A DNA stretch of 64,000 bases, taken from Streptomyces tendae (GTDB taxonomy: Bacteria; Actinomycetota; Actinomycetes; Streptomycetales; Streptomycetaceae). The stretch covers positions 186,001 through 250,000 of the forward strand of contig NZ_BMUY01000004.1 in the NCBI RefSeq assembly GCF_014650435.1, in the 5' to 3' direction. A program made the position numbers and the translations under genes. The notes beneath the pieces are model-generated. The model was not told the origin of the DNA. It made no database searches and saw nothing but the letters and a program-made list of their open reading frames with translations. Shown in pieces: positions 26,601 to 35,750 of the stretch. The first letter of the stretch is position 1; the number at the start of each line of letters is the position of its first letter.

Positions 26601-27403
26601 AGGTCGTACTGTTCTGCGGCGGTTACGGAATGCGCATGCGCGAGGGAGCGTCCGACGACGTGCCCAAGCCGATGGCGATGGTGGGGCCGCGGCCGCTGAT
26701 CTGGCACGTCATGCGCTACTACGCGCATTTCGGGCACAAGGAGTTCATCCTGTGCCTCGGCTACGGGGCCCACCACATCAAGGACTTCTTCCTCAACTAC
26801 GAGGAGACGACATCCAACGACTTCGTACTGCGGGGCGGGCGGACCGAGTTGCTGTCCGCCGATATAGCCGACTGGACGATCACGTTCGCGCAGACCGGCA
26901 TCGAGTCGCCGATCGGGGAGCGACTGCGCCGGGTGCGGCACCATCTGGACGGCGACGAGATGTTCCTCGCCAACTACGCGGACGTGCTCACCGACGCGCC
27001 CCTGCCGCAGATGATCGACTCCTTCGCGCGGCGCGACGCCGGGGCGTCCATGATGGTGGTGCCGCCGCAGTCCTCGTTCCACTGCGTGGACCTGGGCGAG
27101 GACGGTCTGGTGGGCGGCATCACGCCGGTGAGCGACCTGCCGCTGTGGGAGAACGGCGGCTACTTCGTGCTCCGTCAGGAGGTCTTCGACCACATCCCGG
27201 AGAACGGGGACCTGGTGGCCGACGGCTGCACCCAACTGGCCAAGCGCGGGCGGCTGGTGGCGCACCAGCACCGCGGCTTCTGGAAGCCGACCGACACCGT
27301 GAAGGAGCGGGCCGCGCTGGACTCCGCCTACACCCGGGGCGAGCGTCCGTGGGCCGTGTGGGAGCGGGACGGCGCGGGGGCGCCCGCCGGGGTGACCGCG
27401 TGA
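26597..27403 (+). CDS. Glucose-1-phosphate cytidylyltransferase-like nucleotidyltransferase (RfbF family)
   Basis: 268 residues; ATG overlaps the previous stop (ATGA). 'VVLFCGGYGMRMREG' at residues 3-17 is a modified form of the nucleotidyltransferase signature (GGxGTR), with M in place of T. 'DVPKPMAMVGPRPLIWHVMRYYAHFG', 'WTITFAQTG' and 'GFWKPTDTVKERAALD' resemble RfbF, which forms CDP-glucose, more than RmlA. 'NYADVLTD' supplies the metal-binding Asp. I infer that it activates a sugar phosphate as a CDP (or other NDP) derivative. The unusual N-terminal motif could mean an altered substrate. Confidence 0.85.
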   Translation: MKVVLFCGGYGMRMREGASDDVPKPMAMVGPRPLIWHVMRYYAHFGHKEFILCLGYGAHHIKDFFLNYEETTSNDFVLRGGRTELLSADIADWTITFAQTGIESPIGERLRRVRHHLDGDEMFLANYADVLTDAPLPQMIDSFARRDAGASMMVVPPQSSFHCVDLGEDGLVGGITPVSDLPLWENGGYFVLRQEVFDHIPENGDLVADGCTQLAKRGRLVAHQHRGFWKPTDTVKERAALDSAYTRGERPWAVWERDGAGAPAGVTA

Positions 27404-28047
27404 TCGGCCTCGGCGCCGGGCGGGCGGAGGGGATCGTCGCGGTGGGCGCGCACTGCGACGACATCGCCATCGGCGCCGGCGGCACCCTGCTGACGCTGTG
27501 CCGGGCACGGCCGGGCGTCCGGGTCGACGCGCTCGTGCTCTCCGGCGGTGGCGGCGAACGGGAGCAGGAGGAGAGGGCGGCGCTCGCCGCCTTCTGCCCG
27601 GACGCCGACCTGCGGCTGACGGTGCTCAAGCTGCCGGACGGCCGGATGCCGGCCCACTGGGAGGAGGCCAAGGCCGCCGTCGAGGAGCTGCGCGGGCGGA
27701 CCGAACCGGACCTCGTCCTGGCCCCGCGCACCGACGACGCGCACCAGGACCACCGCGGCCTGGCCAAGCTGATGACCACCGCGTTCCGCGACCACCTCGT
27801 GCTGCGTTACGAGATCGTCAAGTGGGACGGCGACCTGGGCCGCCCGTCGGCCTACCAGCCCTTGACGCCGGAGGTCGCCGAAGAGAAGGTGCGGCTGCTG
27901 CAGGAGCACTACCCCTCGCAGCGGCACCGCCCCTGGTACGACCGGGAGGCCTTCCTGGGCCTCGCCCGGATCCGCGGCATCGAATGCCACGCCCGCTACG
28001 CCGAGGCGTTCGACGTCGCCAAACTCACTCTCAACCTGGGGGGTTGA
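27400..28047 (+). CDS. PIG-L family (LmbE-like) zinc deacetylase
   Basis: 215 residues; GTG 27400 overlaps the upstream stop (GTGA). 'VAVGAHCDDIAIGAGGTL' (about residues 12-29) supplies the His-Asp-Asp zinc site. 'APRTDDAHQDHRGLAKLM' gives the second HxxH-type motif with the third ligand. PIG-L enzymes remove N-acetyl groups from GlcNAc-type sugars or related conjugates. Its place among NDP-sugar genes suggests it deacetylates an aminosugar intermediate or a lipid-linked unit. No signal peptide, so it is cytoplasmic. Confidence 0.9.
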   Translation: MIGLGAGRAEGIVAVGAHCDDIAIGAGGTLLTLCRARPGVRVDALVLSGGGGEREQEERAALAAFCPDADLRLTVLKLPDGRMPAHWEEAKAAVEELRGRTEPDLVLAPRTDDAHQDHRGLAKLMTTAFRDHLVLRYEIVKWDGDLGRPSAYQPLTPEVAEEKVRLLQEHYPSQRHRPWYDREAFLGLARIRGIECHARYAEAFDVAKLTLNLGG

Positions 28048-28050
28048 ACC

Positions 28051-29076
28051 TTGCGCGTACTGCTCACCGGACACCAGGGCTACCTGGGCACCGTGATGGC
28101 ACCGGTCCTCACGGCCGCCGGACACGAGGTCGTCGGGCTGGACTCCGGCCTGTTCGCCGACTGCGTCCTGGGACCGGCACCCGCCGACCCGCCGGGGCGG
28201 CGGGTGGACCTGCGCGACGTCACGGCCGAGCACGTGGCCGGCGTGGACGCGGTGATCCACCTGGCCGCGCTCTCCAACGACCCGCTCGGGTCGCTGGCGC
28301 CGGAACTGACCTACGACATCAACCACCACGCGTCCGTGCGCCTGGCCCGGCTGGCCCGCGACGCCGGAGCCCAGCGGTTCCTCTACGCGTCGACGTGCTC
28401 CGTCTACGGCGCCGCGGGCGGCGGCGACCTGGTGACCGAGGACGCCCCGCTGCGCCCGGTGACGCCGTACGCGGAGTCCAAGGTGCGGGTGGAGGACGAG
28501 CTGCACGCGCTGTCCGACGGCGACTTCAGCCCGGTGTACATGCGCAACGCGACCGCCTTCGGCCACTCGCCCCGGCTGCGTGCGGACATCGTGCTGAACA
28601 ACCTGGTGGGTCACGCGCTGTTGTCCGGCGAGGTGTTGGTGCTCTCCGACGGCACCCCGTGGCGTCCCCTGGTGCACGCCGCCGACATCGCCCGGGCCTT
28701 CGCCGCCGCGCTGACCGCCCCGCGCGAGGCCGTGCACGACCGGGCGTTCAACATCGGCACCGAGGTCAACAACGTGACGGTCGCCGAGATCGCCGAGGAG
28801 GTGGCCGCGGCGGTGTCCGGCTCCAAGGTCGTGATCACCGGGGAGACGGGTGCCGATCCGCGCTCCTACCGGGTGGACTTCTCCCGGTTCCGGGCCGCGA
28901 TCCCCGGCTTCGACTGCGAGTGGACGGTCAAGCAGGGCGCGCTCGAACTCGCCGACGCCTACCGGAAGCACGGGCTGTCCCGGGAGGACTTCGAGCGGCG
29001 TTTCACCCGCCTGGCCGTGCTGCGCGCGGCCTCCGAGACCGGCGCCGTCGACGACACCCTGCGGTGGCGCCGATGA
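28051..29076 (+). CDS. NAD-dependent epimerase/dehydratase (extended SDR)
   Basis: 341 residues; TTG 28051 after GGGGGG at 28038-28043. Dinucleotide motif 'LLTGHQGYLGTVM' at residues 4-16; 'DAVIHLAALSNDPLG'; Ser in 'LYASTCSVYGA' (about 110-121); catalytic Tyr-Lys in 'TPYAESK' (about 142-148). 'YMRNATAFGHSPRLRADIVLNNLVGHAL' is typical of a branch of SDRs found in EPS/O-antigen loci. It could be an epimerase, reductase or dehydratase of the nucleotide sugar made by the RfbF-like enzyme. The product is not identifiable from sequence. Confidence 0.9.
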   Translation: MRVLLTGHQGYLGTVMAPVLTAAGHEVVGLDSGLFADCVLGPAPADPPGRRVDLRDVTAEHVAGVDAVIHLAALSNDPLGSLAPELTYDINHHASVRLARLARDAGAQRFLYASTCSVYGAAGGGDLVTEDAPLRPVTPYAESKVRVEDELHALSDGDFSPVYMRNATAFGHSPRLRADIVLNNLVGHALLSGEVLVLSDGTPWRPLVHAADIARAFAAALTAPREAVHDRAFNIGTEVNNVTVAEIAEEVAAAVSGSKVVITGETGADPRSYRVDFSRFRAAIPGFDCEWTVKQGALELADAYRKHGLSREDFERRFTRLAVLRAASETGAVDDTLRWRR

Positions 29077-30347
29077 CCCAGTACGGAGAGGAGATGTACG
29101 CCCTGGTGGAGCGGATGTACCCGCTCTGCCGGAGCATCACGGGCGACGGTGTGCGCGCGACCCTGCAAATCGTCGACGAGTACATCCCTCTGCACGTGCA
29201 CGAGGTACCGACCGGGACGCAGGTCCTCGACTGGACGGTGCCCAAGGAGTGGAACATCCGGGACGCGTACGTCGCCGACGCCGCCGGCCGCCGGGTGGTC
29301 GACTTCGCCGCGTCCAGTCTCCACGTGCTCGGCTACAGCGTGCCGGTGTCGGCGACCATGCCGCTGGCCGAGCTGCGCCCGCACCTGCACACCCTGCCGG
29401 ACCAGCCGTCCTGGGTGCCGTACCGCACGAGCTACTACCAGCCCGAGTGGGGCTTCTGCCTGGCCCAGGAGACACTCGACGCACTGCCCGAGGGCGACTA
29501 CGAGGTCCGCATCGACTCCACCCTGGCGGACGGCCACCTCACCTACGCCGAGCACGTGGTCCCCGGACGGGTGCCCGACGAGGTGCTCGTCTCCTGCCAC
29601 ACGTGCCACCCGTCGCTGGCCAACGACAACCTGGCCGGCATCGCGGTGGCGACGTTCCTGGCCCGGGAACTGGCGGAGCGCGACCCGTACTACACCTACC
29701 GGTTCGTCTTCGCGCCCGGCACCATCGGGGCGATCACCTGGCTGGCCCGCAACCGGGAGCGGGTCGAGCGGGTCAAGCACGGCCTGGTGCTGGCCTGCGC
29801 CGGAGACCCGGGGCAGCTGACGTACAAGCAGAGCAGGCGCGGCGACGCGGAGATCGACCGGGTGCTGCGGCACGTCCTGTCCGCCTCCGAACGCCCGCAC
29901 CGGGTCACCGAGTTCACGCCCTACGGTTACGACGAGCGGCAGTACTGCTCGCCCGGGTTCGACCTCGGCGTGGGCTCGCTCACCCGGACCCCGTACGCGG
30001 GCTACCCCGAGTACCACACGTCGGCGGACGACCTGGACTTCGTCTCCCCGGCGGCGATGGCGGACACGCTCGCCGTCTGCCGCGAGGCGTTCGCCGTCCT
30101 CGACCGCAACCGGCGCTACGTCAACCTCAGTCCGTACGGGGAGCCGCAGTTGGGGCGGCGCGGGCTGTACGACTCGCTCGGCGGCCGCAGTGACGCCAAG
30201 CAGGCCCAGATGGCCATGCTCTGGGTGCTCAGTCTCTCCGACGGCGAGCACGGTCTGCTGGACGTCGCCGAGCGGTCGGGGCTGCCCTTCGAGACCGTCG
30301 CCGCGGCGGCCGACGCCCTGCACGGCGCCGGACTGATCAAGGCATGA
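29073..30347 (+). CDS. DUF4910 aminopeptidase-like protein
   Basis: 424 residues; ATG overlaps the previous stop. The N-terminal DUF2172-like segment has 'VPTGTQVLDWTVPKEWNI' (about 45-62). The zinc-peptidase-like core has 'SCHTCHPSLANDNLAG' (about residues 174-189), 'YGYDERQYCSPGFD' and 'PEYHTSADDLDFV', giving His, Asp, Glu and His ligands in the order of M28-type peptidases. A C-terminal winged-helix-like tail ends the chain. These proteins occur in polysaccharide and secondary-metabolite clusters, and I know of no proven peptidase role there. A metal-dependent hydrolase acting on a sugar amide is an untested idea. Confidence 0.85.
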   Translation: MTQYGEEMYALVERMYPLCRSITGDGVRATLQIVDEYIPLHVHEVPTGTQVLDWTVPKEWNIRDAYVADAAGRRVVDFAASSLHVLGYSVPVSATMPLAELRPHLHTLPDQPSWVPYRTSYYQPEWGFCLAQETLDALPEGDYEVRIDSTLADGHLTYAEHVVPGRVPDEVLVSCHTCHPSLANDNLAGIAVATFLARELAERDPYYTYRFVFAPGTIGAITWLARNRERVERVKHGLVLACAGDPGQLTYKQSRRGDAEIDRVLRHVLSASERPHRVTEFTPYGYDERQYCSPGFDLGVGSLTRTPYAGYPEYHTSADDLDFVSPAAMADTLAVCREAFAVLDRNRRYVNLSPYGEPQLGRRGLYDSLGGRSDAKQAQMAMLWVLSLSDGEHGLLDVAERSGLPFETVAAAADALHGAGLIKA

Positions 30348-31642
30348 CGCCGATGACCGTCGAGGGGGAGAAGACGACGCCGGCGGCGGGGGCCGCCCGT
30401 CGGGGCGTCGTCGGCAGGCTGTCCTGGGGGCTGGCCGACCAGGCGGCCTCCAGCCTGTCCAACTTCGTGGTGGGCATCTATGTGGCGCGCTCGCTCGGGC
30501 TGACCGCGTTCGGGGTGTTCAGCCTGGCCTGGGTGACCTACGGCGTGGTCCTCAACGTGTCCCGCGGGCTGGCCACCGATCCGCTCGTGGTGCGCTTCAG
30601 CGCAGTGCCGCAGGCGTCCTGGCGCGGGGCGGTGGCCCGGGCGTCGGGTGCCGCGCTCCTGGTCGGTGCCGGGATCGGCGCGGTGTCTCTGGTCGCCGGG
30701 ATCGCCATCGGCGGCCGGGTGGGGGCCGCGTTCGCGGCGCTCGGCATCGTGCTGCCGGGGCTGCTGCTGCAGGACGCCTGGCGCTACTCGTTCTTCGCCG
30801 CCGGCGTCGGCCGCAAGGCGTTCGTCAACGACGTCGTGTGGGCTCTCGCGCTGGTCCCGGCCATGGTCGTGGCGGCCCGGGTGGGCACGGTGCCGGCCTT
30901 CCTGCTGGCCTGGGGCGGGTCGGCCGCGGTGGCGGCGGCGTACGGCTGGTTCCAGTCCGGCATCCGGCCGAGGCCGGCCGGGGCGCGCGAGTGGCACCGC
31001 GACCACCGCGACCTCGGCTACCGGTACCTGGTCGAGAACGTCGGCGTCAGCGGTGCCGGCCAGATTCGGGCATACGGGCTCGGCGCGATCGTCGGGGTCG
31101 GCGCGGTGGGTGTGATCCGTGGCGCGGAACTCCTGCTCGGCCCGTTCCTCGCGGTGCTGATGGGGCTGTCGCTGGTCACCGTGGCCGAGTCGGCGCGGGT
31201 GCTGCGGCAGGCACCCGAGCGGCTCGGGAAGTTCTGTTTCCTGCTCGGCGCCGGGCAGACCGTCGCCGCGATGCTGTGGGGCGCGGCACTGCTGCTGGTG
31301 CCGGACCGGCTCGGCGAGCTCGTCCTCGGCGACGTCTGGAGCGGCGCCTCCGAGCTCATCGTGCCGGTCACCCTCAGCGTCGCGGGCGCCGGGCTCGGCA
31401 CCGGCGCGGCGGCCGGGCTGCGCGCGCTGGCCGCGGCCCGGCGCAGTCTGCGCTGCCAGTTGTTCGCCTCCGCCTGCTACGTCGCGGGCGGGCTCGGCGG
31501 TGCGGTCGCGGGCGGCACGGTCGGTTCGGCATGGGGCGCCGCCGCCGCGTCCGTCTGCGGTTCGGTCGTGTGGTGGCTGCAGTTGCGGGCCGCCCTGCGC
31601 GAGCGCGACCACCATCCCATTCCCGAAGTGAGGACCACATGA
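30344..31642 (+). CDS. Polysaccharide flippase (Wzx/MATE-like)
   Basis: 432 residues with about 12 hydrophobic helices beginning 'WGLADQAASSLSNFVVGIYVARSL' (about residues 27-50), a typical first helix of the polysaccharide-biosynthesis (PST) transporter family. It should move undecaprenyl-PP-linked repeat units across the membrane for polymerisation by the protein at 22876. ATG 30344 overlaps the previous stop and is followed by a second ATG at 30353, so the start is uncertain by three codons. Family conservation is low; topology and context carry the call. Confidence 0.85.
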   Translation: MTPMTVEGEKTTPAAGAARRGVVGRLSWGLADQAASSLSNFVVGIYVARSLGLTAFGVFSLAWVTYGVVLNVSRGLATDPLVVRFSAVPQASWRGAVARASGAALLVGAGIGAVSLVAGIAIGGRVGAAFAALGIVLPGLLLQDAWRYSFFAAGVGRKAFVNDVVWALALVPAMVVAARVGTVPAFLLAWGGSAAVAAAYGWFQSGIRPRPAGAREWHRDHRDLGYRYLVENVGVSGAGQIRAYGLGAIVGVGAVGVIRGAELLLGPFLAVLMGLSLVTVAESARVLRQAPERLGKFCFLLGAGQTVAAMLWGAALLLVPDRLGELVLGDVWSGASELIVPVTLSVAGAGLGTGAAAGLRALAAARRSLRCQLFASACYVAGGLGGAVAGGTVGSAWGAAAASVCGSVVWWLQLRAALRERDHHPIPEVRTT

Positions 31643-32586
31643 CCCCCCACCCCCGGCTGAGCATCGGCCTTCCCGTCTACAACGGCGAGGAGTATCTGGC
31701 CGAGTCGCTGGACGCCCTCCTGGGGCAGACCTACGAGGACTTCGAACTGGTGATCTCCGACAATGCGTCGACCGACGGCACCCAGGCCATCTGCCGCCGG
31801 TACGCCGCGCAGGACTCGCGCATCCGGTACATCCGGCTGCCCCGCAACATCGGCGCCGCGCCGAACCACAACTACGTGTTCACCGAGTGCCGCGGCGAGC
31901 TGTTCAAATGGGCCTCCCACGACGACCTCTACGCCCGTGACCTGCTGCGCAGCTGCGTGGCGGCGCTGGACGAACGGCCGGAGCTGGTCCTCGCGCACAG
32001 CGGCCAGGCGGTCATCGACGGCGACGGCAAGGTGAAGGTCCCCTACGAGTACGGGCTCGCCACCGACTCCCCGCGCGCTCCGGAGCGCTTCCGCAGCCTG
32101 CTCTTCGAGCCCGGGGGCGACGACTTCTACGGGGTGATGCGGTCCGCGATGCTGCGCCGGGTGAAGCCGCACGACAGCTACCACCACGCGGACCGCACCT
32201 TCGTCGCCGAGATCACCCTGCACGGCCCCTTCCACCAGGTGCCGGAGCTGCTGTACTTCCGCCGCGACCACCCGACCCGGGCCGAGCGGGCCAACCCCTC
32301 CAAGCGCGCCCGGTGCGTCAACCTGGACCCGCGCCGGGCGGGCCCGCTGCACCCGACACCGCGGCTGCTCGCCGAGTACGTCTGGGGCTTCGCCTCGGCG
32401 ATCGGGCGGGCGCCGCTGTCCTCGGCCGACCGGCGGGCGTGCCACCGCCATCTGGCCGCGTGGCTGACCAGCCGGGTCCGGCCGGGCGCCGGTGAGCGGG
32501 TCGAGGACCGTGCTCCCGTCGACCCGGACCGGCTCACGGTCTCCGTCGACGACCTGGTCGCCGGCCGCGAGGGAGGGCAGGCATGA
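31639..32586 (+). CDS. Glycosyltransferase family 2
   Basis: 315 residues; ATGA overlap. GT-A fold opening 'LSIGLPVYNGEEYLAESLDALLGQTYEDFELVISDN' pattern (residues 7-42), then 'NIGAAPNHN' and the metal-binding 'KWASHDDLYARDLL' (about 92-105). The family transfers a sugar from a nucleotide donor with inversion. The C-terminal ~80 residues are helical and Arg-rich, suggesting membrane association. It is the third transferase of the locus, so the repeat unit probably has at least four residues counting the primer. Confidence 0.92.
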   Translation: MTPHPRLSIGLPVYNGEEYLAESLDALLGQTYEDFELVISDNASTDGTQAICRRYAAQDSRIRYIRLPRNIGAAPNHNYVFTECRGELFKWASHDDLYARDLLRSCVAALDERPELVLAHSGQAVIDGDGKVKVPYEYGLATDSPRAPERFRSLLFEPGGDDFYGVMRSAMLRRVKPHDSYHHADRTFVAEITLHGPFHQVPELLYFRRDHPTRAERANPSKRARCVNLDPRRAGPLHPTPRLLAEYVWGFASAIGRAPLSSADRRACHRHLAAWLTSRVRPGAGERVEDRAPVDPDRLTVSVDDLVAGREGGQA

Positions 32587-33815
32587 CCTCCATGCGCGAA
32601 AAGCCTTTACGCATTGGTGTGTTCGGCCTGTTCGGTGCCGGGAACAGCGGCAACGACGGGTCGCTGGAAGCCGTGCTCGACCACCTCAGGGCCGCGCATC
32701 CCGACGCGGTCGTGGACGCGATGTGCGGCGGACCCGAAACCGTCGCGACCCGGTACGGGGTTCCGGCGACGCGGCTCAACTGGTACCGCGGGGAGTACCG
32801 GACCGCTTCACGCGCGAGCTCGATCGCGGCCAAGGCCCTGGGCAAACTCGTCGATGTCTTCCGCACCGCCGCCTGGGTGCGCCGGCACGACGCGGTGATC
32901 GTGCCGGGCACCGGCGTCCTGGAGACCACGCTGCCGCTCAGGCCCTGGGGCTTCCCGTACTCGCTGTTCCTGCTGTGCCTGACGGGCCGGCTGTTCGGCA
33001 CCCGGGTCGCGCTGGTCAGCGTCGGCGCGGGCGCGATCGGCAACCGGTCGACCCGGGTCCTGACCCGCTGGTCGACGCGGCTGGCCGCGTACCGGTCCTA
33101 CCGGGACGACCAGTCGCGCGACGCGATGCGGGCGATGGGCGTGAACACCGCGCGGGACGAGGTCTACGGGGACCTCGTGTTCGCCCTGCCCGCGCCGTCG
33201 GCGAACGAGCCCTCGAACGTGCCGGGCCCGGTCTGCGTCGGCGTCATGGACTTCCACGGCAGCAACGACGAGCGGGCGGTGGCCGAGGAGATCCACCGGC
33301 GCTACCTCGACGGGACGACGCGGTTCGTGCGCGCGCTGGTCGAGGACGGCAGGCCGGTCCGGCTGCTCACCGGCGACGAGCTGGACCGGCCGGTGGCCGC
33401 CGCGATCGTCGACGCGGTGGGCTCGCCGCTGGTCACCGTCGCCGAGGCGGCCTCGCTGGCCGACCTGATGAAGGAGACGGCGTGTGCCGACGCCGTGGTG
33501 GCGACCCGCTACCACAATCTGGTCTGCGCCCTGAAGGTCGGCACGCCGACCCTCGCGCTCAGCTACTCGGCGAAGAGCGACGCGCTCATGGCCGAGATGG
33601 GGATGGGCGCGTACTGCCACCCGGCGCGCGAGGCCGACGCCGACCGGCTGCTCGAACAGTTCCGGGAGCTGGAGCGGCGCTCGGCCGAGGTGCGCCGGAC
33701 CGTCTTCGAGCGGAACCTGGCCGTCGCCCGGCGCGTCGAGCAGCAGTTCACCGACCTGACCACGGCGCTGTTCCCGGCGACCGACCACGCCAAGGCCCTG
33801 CGGGAGGCACCATGA
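32583..33815 (+). CDS. Polysaccharide pyruvyl transferase
   Basis: 410 residues; ATGA overlap. The N-terminal 'IGVFGLFGAGNSGNDGSLEAVLDHL' (about 11-35) and the C-terminal 'ADAVVATRYHNLVCALKVGTPTLALSYSAK' (about 300-330) are the paired motifs of the pyruvyl transferase family (CsaB/WcaK-like). The enzyme adds a pyruvate ketal from phosphoenolpyruvate to a sugar of the polymer, giving it negative charge. Position within the operon implies the EPS repeat unit is pyruvylated. Confidence 0.9.
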   Translation: MTSMREKPLRIGVFGLFGAGNSGNDGSLEAVLDHLRAAHPDAVVDAMCGGPETVATRYGVPATRLNWYRGEYRTASRASSIAAKALGKLVDVFRTAAWVRRHDAVIVPGTGVLETTLPLRPWGFPYSLFLLCLTGRLFGTRVALVSVGAGAIGNRSTRVLTRWSTRLAAYRSYRDDQSRDAMRAMGVNTARDEVYGDLVFALPAPSANEPSNVPGPVCVGVMDFHGSNDERAVAEEIHRRYLDGTTRFVRALVEDGRPVRLLTGDELDRPVAAAIVDAVGSPLVTVAEAASLADLMKETACADAVVATRYHNLVCALKVGTPTLALSYSAKSDALMAEMGMGAYCHPAREADADRLLEQFRELERRSAEVRRTVFERNLAVARRVEQQFTDLTTALFPATDHAKALREAP

Positions 33816-34363
33816 AGGCGACCGAAGTGCCGGAGATCTCCGGCGCGTACCTGTTCGAACCGACGCCGCACGCCGACGAACGCGGCTTCTTCTGCCGCAC
33901 CTTCGACGCCGACGTCGTCCGCTCGGTGGGGCTCGACCCGGCCGCCTTCGTGCAGGACAGCGTGTCCCGGTCGGTCCGCGGGGTGCTGCGCGGCCTGCAC
34001 CTGCGCTCCGGCGCCGGTGAGGCCAAGCTGGTGCGGTGCTCGTACGGCGAGATCTTCGACGTGGTGGTGGACCTGCGGCCCGACTCGCCGACCTACCTGG
34101 GCCGGGCCTTCTTCGAGCTGTCCGGCCAGACGCAGGCGACCGTGTACGTCCCGGCGGGGTGCGCGCACGGCTTCCAGTCGCTGACGGAGACCTCCGACGT
34201 GTCGTACCGGATCGACCGGCCGCACGATCCGGGCGAGGACGTGACGATCGCCTTCGACGACCCGGACCTGGCCGTGCCCTGGCCGCTGCCGGCCGCCTCG
34301 ATGTCGGCGCGGGACCGGGAGGCGCCGAGCCTCGCCGAGGTCCTGAAGCGTCGGGAGGGGTGA
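33812..34363 (+). CDS. dTDP-4-dehydrorhamnose 3,5-epimerase family protein (RmlC-like)
   Basis: 183 residues; ATGA overlap. Cupin fold with 'DERGFFCRTFD', the active-site His in 'GVLRGLHLRSGAGEAKLVRC' (residue about 57), 'DLRPDSPTYLG' and 'VYVPAGCAHGFQSL'. Catalyses 3- and/or 5-epimerisation of NDP-4-keto-6-deoxysugars. No RmlA, RmlB or RmlD homologue accompanies it, so it either uses the pool from the chromosomal rhamnose genes or acts on the product of the local RfbF-like route. Confidence 0.9.
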   Translation: MKATEVPEISGAYLFEPTPHADERGFFCRTFDADVVRSVGLDPAAFVQDSVSRSVRGVLRGLHLRSGAGEAKLVRCSYGEIFDVVVDLRPDSPTYLGRAFFELSGQTQATVYVPAGCAHGFQSLTETSDVSYRIDRPHDPGEDVTIAFDDPDLAVPWPLPAASMSARDREAPSLAEVLKRREG

Positions 34364-34370
34364 GGCCGTA

Positions 34371-35696
34371 GTGAGCACCGAGGAGTTCGACCTGCCCCGG
34401 TCGCGCCGGGCGAACGAGCGGTTGCACGCCATGGTCCCCGGGGGCGCGCACACCTATGCCAAGGGCGACGACCAGTACCCGGAGAACCTGGCCCCGGTCA
34501 TCAGCCACGGCCGGGGCGCCCACGTGTGGGACGTCGACGGCAACCGCTACATCGAGTACGGCTCCGGTCTGCGCTCGGTCAGCCTCGGCCACGCCCACCC
34601 CCGCGTGACGGAGGCCGTGCGGCGGGAGCTCGACCGGGGCAGCAACTTCGTCCGGCCGTCCATCGTGGAGGTCGAGGCCGCGGAACGCTTCCTGGCCACG
34701 GTGCCGACCGCGGAGATGGTGAAGTTCGCGAAGAACGGCTCCGACGCCACCACCGCCGCGGTGCGGCTGGCCCGTGCCGCCACCGGGCGCCCCCGGGTGG
34801 CCGTCTGCGCCGACCACCCGTTCTTCTCCGTCGACGACTGGTTCATCGGCACCACGCCGATGTCCGCCGGTGTCCCGGCACAGACCGGGGAACTCACGGT
34901 GGCGTTCCCCTACGGCGACCTGGCCGCCACGGAGGAGCTGCTCACCCGGTACCGGGACGAGGTCGCCTGCCTGATCCTCGAGCCCGCCACCCACGCCGAG
35001 CCACCGCCCGGCTACCTCGCCGGTCTGCGTGAGCTGGCCGACCGGCACGGCTGCGTCCTGGTGTTCGACGAGATGATCACCTGCTTCCGCTGGTCCGAGG
35101 CGGGCGCCCAGGGTCTGTACGGCGTCGTCCCCGACCTCTCCACGTTCGGCAAGGCGCTCGGCAACGGGTTCGCCGTCTCGGCGCTGGCCGGGCGTCGCGA
35201 TCTGATGGAGCGGGGCGGGCTGCGCCACTCGGGCGACCGGGTGTTCCTGCTGTCCACCACCCACGGTGCGGAGACGCATGCGCTGGCCGCCGCGATGGCC
35301 GTGCAGACCACCTACACCGAGGAGGGCGTCAGCGCACGGTTGCACGCCCTCGGCGAGCGGCTGGCCGCCGGTGTCCGCGACGCCGCGGCGAGCATGGGTG
35401 TCGGCGACCACGTCGTCGTCCGGGGGCGGGCCAGCAACCTGGTCTTCGCCACCCTCGACGAGAACGGGCAGCCGTCGCAGCCGTACCGGACCCTGTTCCT
35501 GCGCCGGCTCCTCGCGGGCGGGGTGCTGGCCCCGTCGTTCGTGGTGAGCAGCGCGCTCGGCGACGACGACATCGACCGGACGGTCGACGTGGTGGCCGAG
35601 GCGTGTGCGGTGTACCGGAAGGCGCTGGACGCGGCCGATCCCACGCCCTGGATGGCCGGACGGGCGGTGAAGCCGGTGTTCCGCCGCCTGGCCTGA
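34371..35696 (+). CDS. Glutamate-1-semialdehyde aminotransferase-type PLP enzyme
   Basis: 441 residues; GTG 34371. Class III aminotransferase fold: 'VPGGAHTYAKGDDQYPENLAP' (about 22-42), 'VKFAKNGSDATTAAVRLARA' (PLP phosphate loop), 'VFDEMITCFRW' (Asp contacting the pyridine N) and the Schiff-base Lys in 'LSTFGKALGNGF' (about residue 262). HemL-like proteins in sugar clusters are thought to transaminate or isomerise amino groups, and here it is the last gene of the locus. It is not the haem-pathway HemL by context. A hairpin follows the stop. Confidence 0.88.
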   Translation: MSTEEFDLPRSRRANERLHAMVPGGAHTYAKGDDQYPENLAPVISHGRGAHVWDVDGNRYIEYGSGLRSVSLGHAHPRVTEAVRRELDRGSNFVRPSIVEVEAAERFLATVPTAEMVKFAKNGSDATTAAVRLARAATGRPRVAVCADHPFFSVDDWFIGTTPMSAGVPAQTGELTVAFPYGDLAATEELLTRYRDEVACLILEPATHAEPPPGYLAGLRELADRHGCVLVFDEMITCFRWSEAGAQGLYGVVPDLSTFGKALGNGFAVSALAGRRDLMERGGLRHSGDRVFLLSTTHGAETHALAAAMAVQTTYTEEGVSARLHALGERLAAGVRDAAASMGVGDHVVVRGRASNLVFATLDENGQPSQPYRTLFLRRLLAGGVLAPSFVVSSALGDDDIDRTVDVVAEACAVYRKALDAADPTPWMAGRAVKPVFRRLA

Positions 35697-35698
35697 GG

Positions 35699-35719
35699 CG
35701 AGGTGCACGGGGCGCCTCG
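35699..35719 (+). terminator. Hairpin ending the exopolysaccharide operon
   Basis: CGAGGTGC (35699-35706) pairs with GCGCCTCG (35712-35719), one G-U pair, 5-nt loop, starting 3 bp after the last stop codon. The operon is followed by a gene on the other strand. No U-tract. Confidence 0.6.
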
Positions 35720-35750
35720 GAGCCGACGGCTTCCGCGTCCCGGCACCGTG

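Noticed and set aside
32808..35708. Long minus-strand frames (for example 966 codons here and 862-863 codons at 19079-21667 and 23931-26522)
   Set aside because: They lie antisense to genes with clear domains and are low-complexity, Arg/Gly/Pro-rich translations with no recognisable family.
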